NCBI RefSeq assembly: GCF_030362795.1
Contig: NZ_JAUCBM010000002.1
Span: forward strand, 124,001-188,000
Source of the DNA: Pseudochrobactrum kiredjianiae
GTDB lineage: Bacteria > Pseudomonadota > Alphaproteobacteria > Rhizobiales > Rhizobiaceae
Length of the DNA stretch: 64,000 bases
Direction: 5' to 3'
In this document: positions 1 to 8,652 of the stretch, in pieces
How the letters are laid out: every line of letters starts with the position of its first letter
Numbering within the stretch: the first letter of the stretch is position 1
The notes under the pieces: generated by a model
Seen by the model: the letters and a program-made list of their open reading frames with translations, nothing else
Told to the model about the DNA's origin: nothing
The model's database searches: none
Translations under genes and position numbers: made by a program

Positions 1-1684
1 GCAACAAAACCATCACCATGCCCCACATTGTCAGCAATGTATTGCTGATTGCATAGGGAACTGTATAGCCAAGCATCGGGACATTACTCTTGGCGGCCTC
101 TGCCACCATTGCCACCGATGCGGTACTGGTGCGCGCACCACCACAGCAGCCCAAATTGATCGCCGGATCAAAACGGAAAATATATTTGCCGATATAAGGT
201 GCCAGAAGCATCGGAGTCGCGGTTGCAAAAATCCCCCACAGGAACATTTCAAAACCGACTTCTTTAAGCCCTGCGATAAAGGTCGGCCCTGCGGTGATAC
301 CAACAACGGCGATAAAAATATTCAAACCCGCCGTGTTCATAAACCAAACGGTCGCGCTTGGTACATTCCCGATCTTCGGCGTAAAACTACGCAGCCAGCC
401 GAAAATCAGACCAGCAATCAGTGCGCCGCCTGAAGTCGACAATGTAATCGGCACACCGCCGACCGGAATGACAATAGAACCGATCAGACCACCGAGAACG
501 ATACCTGCGCCCACCAGCACCATATCGGTTACGCTGGTCGGACGATCAGCATAGCCGATTGCATTAACAACAGCATCCGTATGGGTTTTGCTGCCCGTAA
601 TGCTGACAATATCACCGCGATAGACTTTGCTCTGCGCTTTAACCGGCACATCCACACTCATCGAACCGCGACGGATCCTCTTCAAAAACACACCGCGTGC
701 GTATGGTTCTTCAGATAGATCAATCAACGAACGACCGGCCAGACCTTTATTCGTCACCACCACATCAACATGCTCAATCGGAATATCGAGCAGCTCATGG
801 TCCGCCACTTCATCCGCATAATTCGTCCAGCGCACGATAGATTCATGCGGCCCGGAAACGGCAATAACATCGCCGACTTGCAAAATCGTCTCCGGCGTAA
901 AGTCGATAATCTTACCATCGCGCCGCAAGCGCTCCAGATAAATCCGGCTTCCTGACATTTCCTCGGCTTCAGCCACCGTTTTGCCCGCCACCATATCCGG
1001 CCGCTCCAGGATAAAGGAGCGGACAAGAAACTGATGCCATGCGGTTTCAATCCCTGTGGCCGGCGCACCGACCGACATTTCACGCTCATAACGCTGGCAC
1101 TCTTCCTGCAGATTAATCCGCAGCAATTTAGGCCCCAGAAATGCAACGATCATACCGGTGCCGATGGTGCCGAAGAGATAGGTCACCGCATAAGCAACCG
1201 GAATTGCATCAAGCTGTCTTTTAATCTCCGCAGGCTCCAGACCACTACGATTAAACGCATCTGTAGCAAGGCCGATAGAAGCCGAGATCGTCTGCGAACC
1301 GGCAAGCAGCCCGATAGCAGAACCCGGCTCGAAACCGGCGACAACGCTGGCAATATAAACGGACAACAGACAGAGCAGCGAAATCACCACCGCAAAAATG
1401 GCCTGCGGCAGACCATCGCTGGCAATGCCACGAAAAAACTGCGGCCCCACACCAAAACCCACAGCAAACAAGAACATAATGAAGAAAATAGATTTAATCT
1501 GCGGCGAAATTTCAATGCCGATCTGCCCGATGACGACACCGGCAAGCAGTGTGCCGGTTACTGCACCCAGATTAATCTTTCCGAATTTGATGGCTCCTAC
1601 CCAGAAGCCGATGGCGAGTGCCAGAAATATCGCCAGTTCCGGTGCCGCGCGCAAGGCATCAGCAAACCAATCCCACAAGGCCAT
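1..1684 (-). CDS. aspT: AspT-family aspartate:alanine-type antiporter (3' end beyond window)
   Basis: Translating the minus strand from the ATG at 1684 gives an open frame of 561 codons that is still open at base 1, so only the extreme C-terminus is missing. The protein has a hydrophobic N-terminal half, two central soluble TrkA-C-like segments (about residues 200-275 and 285-360) and a second hydrophobic half, which is the architecture of the AspT/YidE antiporters. Family members exchange a substrate for its decarboxylation product, so that decarboxylation plus exchange builds a proton-motive force. The gene lies 176 bases downstream of a PLP decarboxylase on the same strand, which fits such a pair. 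The actual substrates are not visible in the sequence; aspartate/alanine is the family name only. Confidence 0.85.
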   Translation of the reverse strand, partial: MALWDWFADALRAAPELAIFLALAIGFWVGAIKFGKINLGAVTGTLLAGVVIGQIGIEISPQIKSIFFIMFLFAVGFGVGPQFFRGIASDGLPQAIFAVVISLLCLLSVYIASVVAGFEPGSAIGLLAGSQTISASIGLATDAFNRSGLEPAEIKRQLDAIPVAYAVTYLFGTIGTGMIVAFLGPKLLRINLQEECQRYEREMSVGAPATGIETAWHQFLVRSFILERPDMVAGKTVAEAEEMSGSRIYLERLRRDGKIIDFTPETILQVGDVIAVSGPHESIVRWTNYADEVADHELLDIPIEHVDVVVTNKGLAGRSLIDLSEEPYARGVFLKRIRRGSMSVDVPVKAQSKVYRGDIVSITGSKTHTDAVVNAIGYADRPTSVTDMVLVGAGIVLGGLIGSIVIPVGGVPITLSTSGGALIAGLIFGWLRSFTPKIGNVPSATVWFMNTAGLNIFIAVVGITAGPTFIAGLKEVGFEMFLWGIFATATPMLLAPYIGKYIFRFDPAINLGCCGGARTSTASVAMVAEAAKSNVPMLGYTVPYAISNTLLTMWGMVMVLL

Positions 1685-1791
1685 GTTTCGATCTCTCTCA
1701 ATCAAACGCCGTATGCATTATCTGAAACACAAGCCGACGTTTCGTTGTAATGTCATGTCACGCAATGCGCATAAATGCTGTTTCCAGAAAT

Positions 1792-1832
1792 GAACTGTGC
1801 TTCCGGAAATCTGTCTGCCGGAAGCACAGTTC
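1792..1832. terminator. Perfect 15-bp inverted repeat between decarboxylase and antiporter genes
   Basis: Bases 1792-1806 and 1818-1832 are exact reverse complements separated by 11 bases. The hairpin lies between the decarboxylase stop and the aspT-type start on the same strand. No good T-tract follows on the minus strand, so it may be an attenuator, an mRNA-stability element or a weak terminator. Confidence 0.6.
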
Positions 1833-1860
1833 TGCATCTATGCATGTTCAAACAAAGCGA

Positions 1861-4572
1861 TCAGTTGCGTTTCAGAAGCTTGAGCCCCAAAGATTTGTCG
1901 TAACCGTGGATTTCCTTGACATCCAGTTTACGCATGAACTCGATAATCTCTGCGGTAATGACCTGTCCCGGCACCATAATCGGGAAGCCCGGCGGATACG
2001 GGATCACAAAATTCGCGGAAACAAGCTCAGGCCCCGACTTCAGGCGCTCATCAATGACATCGCTCTCAAGATGGATGTGTTCACACTCATCCATTTTATA
2101 GGCATCATAAAATGCCTTGCGAATATCACCGTGCAGCGTGTTGTGGCTCGGATCGCTACGATAACGCTCATCAAAACGACTGAAATTCGGCAGGTCCGGC
2201 ACATCCTCGATCAGTGAGCGCACACGCTCATTAAACGCGGCTTTCCGCACCTCATTACCTTCTTTAAGCGCTGTTTCAATTTCCATGGAAATTTTGAGCA
2301 GCACGCGGATCAACAGAGCAATATCACTGCGGGAATTGTTGATATTGGATTGCAGCAAAATACTGTTACGCGATGTTTTATTGACTTGAATATTGAACTG
2401 ATCGGCCAGCATCACTTTGAAGGCCGTACCGTCAAATCCGGCAGCACCACAGGTCAGTGTCATCCGTGTCGGATCAAGCAGAAATTCATCATCACGGATC
2501 GCATTGACCGCATCAGTCCAGCTGACATTCGGATCATTGACATCGCTCAGACCAGACGGTCGGTATTCTGCAGGTATCATTTCCGCATTGGTTAGTACTT
2601 TGAAATATTTCGAAATAACCGGATGAGAATTAATTCGCCGGCGAATTTCGAAAGCAATCTGCAAGGCATTTGCGACCAGACCATAACCTTCCAGCTCCAT
2701 CTGGCGGCGTGCCACATCAAGGGTGGCAATGATCTGCAAATTCGGGCTGGTTGAAGCATGGGTGAAGACCGCTTCATGGAACTGGGCTTCCACATCGGCA
2801 TAATCAACGTCACGCACCAAAACCACCGAGCCCTGACGCAGCGCAGACATGGATTTATGCACGGAGTTTGTCTGATAGACACGCAGGCGCACCGCATCGG
2901 GATTTGGCACAAGGCGCGTTTTCAGCAGTTGTTCGTCACTCGGATTATCGCCGAGTTCCTGCTGTTGTTTTTCCCATGCCTTTTTGGCTTCCGTTGTGCC
3001 GAGATATTCTTCGATTACCTGCGCGGCACCCATTGCCGTGCGCTGGCGCAGGAATGGCGACCAATGGGCAAAACCAAACCATGCCTCATCCCAAAGAAAG
3101 ATCAGATCAGGCTTGATCGCCAGACATTCTTCCATCACGCGGCGGGTATTATAGATATGACCGTCAAAGGTACAGTTGGTCAGATCAACCATTTTCACAC
3201 GGTCAAGCTGGCCATTCGCCCGCAAGGTCAGCAAAGCCTGTTTGATCGTGCTGAGCGGCACCGAACCATACATGGAATATTCTGTCAGCGGAAAGGATTC
3301 GACATAATAAGGAAGAGCCCCTGCCAGTACGCAGCCATAATGGTGTGACTTGTGGCAATTACGGTCAATAATCGCAATATCACCCGGCGCCAGCAGTGCC
3401 TGCAATACCATCTTATTACTGGTGGAGGTGCCGTTGGTGACAAAGAACACATGGTCTGCACCATAGGCGCGTGCAGCCATGGCCTGCGCTTCTTTAATAT
3501 TGCCTGTAGGCTCCAGCAAGCTGTCGAGACCGCCGGTGGTAGCGGAACTTTCCGCCAAAAACAGATTGGCTCCGTAAAATTCGCCCATATCGCGAATCCA
3601 ATGCGACTTGAAGACCGCTTTACCGCGCGCAATCGGCAAAGCATGAAATGTAGCGACAGGACGGGCGGCATAGCGTTTCAAATTATCAAAAAACGGTGTC
3701 TTATAACGCTTCTGCACACCTTCAAGTATGCTCAAATGCAGTTCCAGCGGCTCTTCTACCTGATAGAACAGACGGTTGAAGACACTGGCTTCCATGTCAC
3801 CGGCCAGCTCTTCCACTTCACGGTCGCTCAAAAGATATAAATCCAGTTCCGGACGCACCTTTTTGATTGCCTGCGCAGTCGTGAGCGCCAATGCGCCTTC
3901 ATCTTTAATCTTGCTGAAATTGGCCACTTCACCGATGGCATCGAGCAAAGGATTGTCAGTGGCAGATTTCGCAGAGAAACCTTCATACATGACAACGGCA
4001 GCGATTGACGGGTTCAACAACAAAGCCGTCAACGCATCTTCAGTATTGCCGACGATCACAGTTTCATAGACGAATTCATCTTCAACGCGGCGGATTGCAC
4101 GGGTCTGCTGCACAATATGCTGCCAGCGTGACGTCATATGCGGTACGATGCTCAGCACTTCAAAATAAGGCTTGTTTGCTACGTGATTAATCGCTTGCGG
4201 CAAGCGGTCGGCAGGGGCGCTCTCATCCGCATCCACGGCATCCCAAGCATTGATATCTGCCATATATTTCTGAGAGATAATGGTTGTTGAGATATTCTGG
4301 GCAACCCGCAGAAATCCCTTTTCATCGCGGTCGGTTAAGCGCGCATGCAAACGATCCAGCAACGCGGCGCCCGGATATGCAAAGAAACGCTCGATAGAAT
4401 TCAAACGCTGTAACGCCGCCTCAAGCTCGGCAAGAATAATCGTATTACCGGCAACCCAATCGCGCGCCATCGACAACACAGACAGCCATTGATCAGAACG
4501 CAAAGCTGGCGTTGCCAGTGATCTGCTAATCAATGAATGTTCAGACTGTAAATCTTCCGGAAACAAAGACAT
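1861..4572 (-). CDS. Orn/Lys/Arg-type PLP decarboxylase, long form (903 aa)
   Basis: A fold-type I PLP enzyme of the ornithine/lysine/arginine decarboxylase group. The central domain (from about residue 330) carries the cofactor motifs 'FFVTNGTSTSNK', 'DEAWFGFAHWSPF' and 'TNSVHKSMSALRQGS', with the Schiff-base lysine at residue 573. The C-terminal domain ends with the usual 'PPGFPIMVPGQVI' stretch. The protein is longer than the roughly 710-750 residues of the enterobacterial inducible enzymes: about 100 mostly helical residues precede the receiver-like wing domain. The neighbouring AspT-type antiporter suggests an acid-stress or energy role. Which amino acid is used cannot be told from the sequence. 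The start ATG is preceded by AGGG. Confidence 0.88.
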   Translation of the reverse strand: MSLFPEDLQSEHSLISRSLATPALRSDQWLSVLSMARDWVAGNTIILAELEAALQRLNSIERFFAYPGAALLDRLHARLTDRDEKGFLRVAQNISTTIISQKYMADINAWDAVDADESAPADRLPQAINHVANKPYFEVLSIVPHMTSRWQHIVQQTRAIRRVEDEFVYETVIVGNTEDALTALLLNPSIAAVVMYEGFSAKSATDNPLLDAIGEVANFSKIKDEGALALTTAQAIKKVRPELDLYLLSDREVEELAGDMEASVFNRLFYQVEEPLELHLSILEGVQKRYKTPFFDNLKRYAARPVATFHALPIARGKAVFKSHWIRDMGEFYGANLFLAESSATTGGLDSLLEPTGNIKEAQAMAARAYGADHVFFVTNGTSTSNKMVLQALLAPGDIAIIDRNCHKSHHYGCVLAGALPYYVESFPLTEYSMYGSVPLSTIKQALLTLRANGQLDRVKMVDLTNCTFDGHIYNTRRVMEECLAIKPDLIFLWDEAWFGFAHWSPFLRQRTAMGAAQVIEEYLGTTEAKKAWEKQQQELGDNPSDEQLLKTRLVPNPDAVRLRVYQTNSVHKSMSALRQGSVVLVRDVDYADVEAQFHEAVFTHASTSPNLQIIATLDVARRQMELEGYGLVANALQIAFEIRRRINSHPVISKYFKVLTNAEMIPAEYRPSGLSDVNDPNVSWTDAVNAIRDDEFLLDPTRMTLTCGAAGFDGTAFKVMLADQFNIQVNKTSRNSILLQSNINNSRSDIALLIRVLLKISMEIETALKEGNEVRKAAFNERVRSLIEDVPDLPNFSRFDERYRSDPSHNTLHGDIRKAFYDAYKMDECEHIHLESDVIDERLKSGPELVSANFVIPYPPGFPIMVPGQVITAEIIEFMRKLDVKEIHGYDKSLGLKLLKRN

Positions 4573-4783
4573 AGGAACCCTACCATTCTCATAATGTGAT
4601 ACGAGATATGATTAGAGTTCAGTAAATTATTACATGTCAATTAATAAGCATATTATAATATTAACATAATGAATATTGTTTTTTATATTCAGACAAATTT
4701 CAATTACGCAGAGATATTCTCATCTTGTGGAGATAATTTCTAAAAAATATTTGCATCCTTAAACAGTTTATTCTTGTCCCCTA

Positions 4784-5461
4784 TCAAGCCACAACCTCGA
4801 CCGCCAGGCCTGCGGCTTTCCACTCAGGAAATCCGTCTTGAAGACGGCGGATGCGAAAGCCTTTACTGCGCAATGCTGCCACGGCCTCAAAAGACAAGAC
4901 ACAATAAGCGCCACGGCAATAGGCGATGATTTCCGTGTCTTTCGGCAATTCGCTCAGGCGCTTTTCCAGCTCTTCCAGCGGAATATTGACAGCACCCGGC
5001 AAATGCCCCAGTGCAAATTCCTCATCCGGTCGCACATCAAGCAAAGTAACACCGCCATCGCGCATCGCGCTCATTAGCTCCTGACGGGATACCGGCTCCA
5101 AGCTGTCCAGATTATCAAAATAATCGGAAACAACTTCACGGACTTCGGCCTTATTTCGCTCGGCAAAATAGCGCAAAGCCGACAACAGTTCCAAAACCGG
5201 TCCGTCGCCCAGTCGATATAAGATCCTCTTACCGTCGCGGCGTGTATTCACAAAGCCGCCACGGCGCAATTGCTGCAAATGGGCAGATGTATTGGCAACG
5301 GACAAGCCGGTGATTTCTGCCAGCCTTTCGACCGAGCGCTCGCCCTGCGAAATATGCTCAAGCAAATCCAGCCGGTGCGCATGCCCGAGCACCCGCGCCA
5401 ATTCAGCCAGTTGTTCCAGTAAATATGTTTTCGTATTGATCATTGACCGCTTTTCTATCAT
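4784..5461 (-). CDS. ArsR-family regulator fused to a rhodanese domain
   Basis: Residues about 15-95 form an ArsR winged helix, including 'GLSVANTSAHLQQLRRGGFV', and residues about 120-220 form a single-domain rhodanese with the active-site loop C182-R-G-A-Y-C187. The classic metal-binding cysteines of ArsR/SmtB are absent from the recognition region, so the ligand is more likely a sulfur species handled by the rhodanese cysteines than a metal (inference). It is transcribed divergently from an MFS transporter 61 bases away, a layout typical of a local repressor. An alternative ATG at 5443 removes six residues; neither start has a convincing ribosome-binding site. Confidence 0.88.
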   Translation of the reverse strand: MIEKRSMINTKTYLLEQLAELARVLGHAHRLDLLEHISQGERSVERLAEITGLSVANTSAHLQQLRRGGFVNTRRDGKRILYRLGDGPVLELLSALRYFAERNKAEVREVVSDYFDNLDSLEPVSRQELMSAMRDGGVTLLDVRPDEEFALGHLPGAVNIPLEELEKRLSELPKDTEIIAYCRGAYCVLSFEAVAALRSKGFRIRRLQDGFPEWKAAGLAVEVVA

Positions 5462-5472
5462 GCCTTAAACGA

Positions 5473-5496
5473 TCAAACAAGTTTTTGAATGTTTGA
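5473..5496. promoter_or_regulatory. Candidate operator between arsR-rhodanese and MFS genes
   Basis: An inverted repeat, TCAAAC at 5473-5478 and GTTTGA at 5491-5496, lies in the 61-base divergent intergenic space. This is where an ArsR-type repressor controlling both genes would be expected to bind. Confidence 0.4.
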
Positions 5497-5522
5497 AATA
5501 ATAACATCATGAGGGGGAGATC

Positions 5523-6722
5523 ATGACGGCTGCAACGGTAAAAGGGCAGGTTTTTCTGCTGGCGACGGCACAGGCACTGTTTCAGACAGCTTCCGTTATG
5601 GTCATGACGATTGGTGGCCTTGCAGGCGCACAGATTGCCTCAAAGCCGGAACTGGCCACAATACCCGTCGCTGCGATGTTTCTGGGTACCGCCGCGACTA
5701 TGCTTCCCGCATCACTATGGATGGCACGCATTGGCCGGAAAGCCGGCTTCATCGCCGGTGCATTGCTAGGCACTAGCGGCGGCTTACTCGCAGCATTCGG
5801 ACTGTGGCAATCCTCACTCCTGCTGCTATCGCTCGGTACATTTCTGGTCGGTTCCTATCAGGCCTTTGCGCAATTCTACCGCTTTGCAGCGGGCGAAATT
5901 GCTGACGATGCCTATCGCTCCAAAGCAATTTCTCTGGTGCTTGGCGGCGGTGTTGTCGCCGCGCTCGCAGGCCCCATGCTTGCTCGTGCGGGCGGAACAT
6001 TGATGGTGCCGCCTTATATGGCCTCGTTCCTCTTGCTTGCTCTGGTGTCGCTGATCGCAGCCGGTATCCTCAGCCGCTTACACAGCCCTGCACCATCTGC
6101 ACCGGCAACCGATGTTGAAACGGGGCGAACATGGCGTGAGATCGTAACGCAGCCAGCCTATCTGGTCGCCTTATTCGCTGCGGCAACCGGTTATGGCATT
6201 ATGATTTTAGCGATGACAGCTACACCCATTGCCATGGGGCATCACCAGCATGAACTATCCTCGTCGACAATGGTTATCCAGCTGCATGTGCTGGGTATGT
6301 TTCTGCCGTCATTTTTCACCGGTTCACTCATCGCCCGTTTTGGCGTTATGCGCATTATGCTGACAGGACTCGCATTGTTCGGCGCGCATGTGGCGCTGGC
6401 ACTGACAGGCACCGGCTTTGTCTCTTTCGCCAGTGCCCTAATTATGCTCGGTATCGGCTGGAATTTTCTGTATATCGGCGGCACAACCCTGCTGACAACC
6501 ACCTATACTTCAGCCGAAAAAGGGCGCGCACAGGCAACAAATGACCTGTCCATTTTCATAGTTGGCCTTGCTTGTTCGTTCAGCGCCGGTGGTCTGCTGC
6601 AATATTTCGGCTGGCAGACGCTGAATATATTACTGATACCGTGGATTATGATTGCAGTCTTTGTCTTACTGCGCTTTTCCGCCCATCACAAAAGAACAAT
6701 AATGTCTCATCGGATCGGCTAA
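5523..6722 (+). CDS. Major facilitator superfamily transporter
   Basis: A 399-residue, very hydrophobic protein with about 12 predicted membrane segments. The loop after the second helix ('WMARIGRKAGFIAGALLG') is the MFS signature loop with its basic residues. The start is supported by a strong GAGGGGGAG ribosome-binding site. It is divergent from the ArsR-rhodanese regulator, so its expression probably answers to the signal sensed by that protein, perhaps a toxic sulfur compound or oxyanion. The substrate cannot be deduced from the sequence. Confidence 0.8.
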   Translation: MTAATVKGQVFLLATAQALFQTASVMVMTIGGLAGAQIASKPELATIPVAAMFLGTAATMLPASLWMARIGRKAGFIAGALLGTSGGLLAAFGLWQSSLLLLSLGTFLVGSYQAFAQFYRFAAGEIADDAYRSKAISLVLGGGVVAALAGPMLARAGGTLMVPPYMASFLLLALVSLIAAGILSRLHSPAPSAPATDVETGRTWREIVTQPAYLVALFAAATGYGIMILAMTATPIAMGHHQHELSSSTMVIQLHVLGMFLPSFFTGSLIARFGVMRIMLTGLALFGAHVALALTGTGFVSFASALIMLGIGWNFLYIGGTTLLTTTYTSAEKGRAQATNDLSIFIVGLACSFSAGGLLQYFGWQTLNILLIPWIMIAVFVLLRFSAHHKRTIMSHRIG

Positions 6723-6777
6723 CAACCTGTAAAAAATTGTCCCGCAGAAACTGCGGGACAATCCATTTCGATCACAA

Positions 6778-8652
6778 TCAAACCGGAATTTTGCTCAGTT
6801 TCAGTACTGATGGCCGGTCATGCTCAACAAACACCGTATTCATCGCAATCTGCTTACGATGGCTGGTGCCTTCAGGCTCGCCGGTATTCGGGTTCACATC
6901 ATATTTCGGGAAATTGGACGATGAAATATCCAAGCGGATCCGGTGACCTTTCTTGAACATATTTGCCGTCGCAAAAGGTGAGATCGTAATCTTAAAGACC
7001 TCGCCATTCGCAACCGGCTCCGGCTTGTCAAAGCCCTTGCGATAACGCACGCGGAAAATGCCGTCGGTAATATTCAGCGCATAACCGCGCGGATAATCCG
7101 CAGAAGGCGGATAGACATCAACCAGTTTGGCGGTGAAATCCGTATCCGGCGCATCCGTGCTGACCCAAAGCTCGATTTCAACCGGCCCTGCAATCGCGGT
7201 ATCCTGTTCCAGAAGTGCCGTCTCAAAACTCAATACATCATGACGCGCCGTCAGCGGCAGACCCGGACGTGTACAGCCGTAAAACTGTTCAGCCTCGACC
7301 TGATTGAACCCGCCGCCGGTGAAAATCGGTTCGCCCGATGTAAGAGAACCGCCAATCGTTGGCACCGGATTAGCCGGATCAAAATCATAGCTGATACTGG
7401 CCACAGCCAGTTCCGGCTGTTTATCGCTCAATGACATATCTTTTTGCAGATATAGATTGAGCGGTTCAGCATCCGGTAGCGGCCAGTCTGTGCCTTCAAT
7501 CCAGCGACCGCCGTGATTGAGATGTCCGGCCTCGGTTTTATTGCCCTGTCCCGTACCCATCAGGAAAATATGCACACGACCGGCCTGCTGATGCGTAAGC
7601 TCATCTTTAAGATAACGCGCAAACCATTTCTCACGATAGGTCAGCCAGTCTTCATCAACCTGCCCGTCAAAGACCGCAGCAGCACCGAAATCCACATCGC
7701 CAAAGATCGTGCGGGAGCGGTTACCATGCGTCCACGGCCCCATAATCAGGCTCAACGGACGTTCAGCATCGCCTTTCAGCGCTGTGAAATTCTCAAGTGT
7801 GGTCGTGACATAGGCATCATACCAGCTCGACATGAAAATCGTCGGCACTTTCGGGAAAGTGTCATAATATCCGGCGGCGTAAATGCCGACCTTTTTCCAG
7901 AAATCATTGAAGGTGCCGCTTTGCCATTGTTCAAGCAGATAGTCTTCATATTCCGCATTCCAGCGTACCGGCGAGCGCCCTTTCGTCCACGGCATTTGCG
8001 CGAACCAATAGGCCAAATCCTCATCGGCAACGGCAGCCGCTGTGCGTTCATCCGTGCCTTCCTGCGCACGGTGATAAGCCCATGTTGCCTGTTTCAGCTC
8101 AAATGCACCACCCTGCCGGATACCGCAGGTAAAAGCATTGGAGAAACCACCGGAATCCACGGCCATCGCGCTCAAGCCCGGAGGATTGAGACAAGCCAGC
8201 GCCATCTGGGTATGGGCATCATAAGACAGCCCCATCGTCCCGATGCGGCTGTTATTCCACGGCTGCGCTTCAACCCACACCATCGTGTCATAACCATCCT
8301 CACCTTCGGAGAGGTATTTGGTAAAATGACCTTCACTGTCATAGCGACCGCGGCAATCCTGCCAGATCACAATATAGCCCTTGCGCGCCAGATGAATCGC
8401 GAGTTCAGGACGCGACATGGAAACAGGTTTTTTCAGCGACAATTCTGTGCGTGGTGTCCCTGCTTTATCGTAGGGCGTGCGCTCCAGAATAACCGGCAAT
8501 GCCGTTTCAACCGGAGCACCATCGACTGCCGGACGATAAATATCTGTCGCCAGATGGATACCGTCGCGCATTGCAATCATCACATTACGATGAACAATCA
8601 CATCACCGGCTACCTCTGCCGCCGGTGTCAATTTATTGGCAATAAAATTCAT
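6778..8652 (-). CDS. CocE/NonD-family hydrolase (peptidase S15 fold)
   Basis: This 624-residue serine hydrolase shows an N-terminal alpha/beta-hydrolase domain typical of cocaine esterase, glutaryl-acylase and X-Pro dipeptidyl peptidases. The nucleophile motif is 'GTMGLSYDAHTQ', with Ser143. The C-terminal part (from about residue 390) is the jelly-roll domain of the family ('IELWVSTDAPDTDF', 'GHRIRLDISSSNFP'). Its ATG overlaps the stop of the upstream binding-protein gene by four bases, and it is the last gene of the peptide-type ABC operon. The likely role is intracellular hydrolysis of an ester, amide or peptide brought in by that importer. No signal peptide is visible. Confidence 0.85.
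   Translation of the reverse strand: MNFIANKLTPAAEVAGDVIVHRNVMIAMRDGIHLATDIYRPAVDGAPVETALPVILERTPYDKAGTPRTELSLKKPVSMSRPELAIHLARKGYIVIWQDCRGRYDSEGHFTKYLSEGEDGYDTMVWVEAQPWNNSRIGTMGLSYDAHTQMALACLNPPGLSAMAVDSGGFSNAFTCGIRQGGAFELKQATWAYHRAQEGTDERTAAAVADEDLAYWFAQMPWTKGRSPVRWNAEYEDYLLEQWQSGTFNDFWKKVGIYAAGYYDTFPKVPTIFMSSWYDAYVTTTLENFTALKGDAERPLSLIMGPWTHGNRSRTIFGDVDFGAAAVFDGQVDEDWLTYREKWFARYLKDELTHQQAGRVHIFLMGTGQGNKTEAGHLNHGGRWIEGTDWPLPDAEPLNLYLQKDMSLSDKQPELAVASISYDFDPANPVPTIGGSLTSGEPIFTGGGFNQVEAEQFYGCTRPGLPLTARHDVLSFETALLEQDTAIAGPVEIELWVSTDAPDTDFTAKLVDVYPPSADYPRGYALNITDGIFRVRYRKGFDKPEPVANGEVFKITISPFATANMFKKGHRIRLDISSSNFPKYDVNPNTGEPEGTSHRKQIAMNTVFVEHDRPSVLKLSKIPV

Noticed and set aside
1034-1750. A 238-codon plus-strand frame in the antiporter region
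   Set aside because: The minus strand encodes a continuous AspT-type protein through this stretch, so the plus frame is a shadow.
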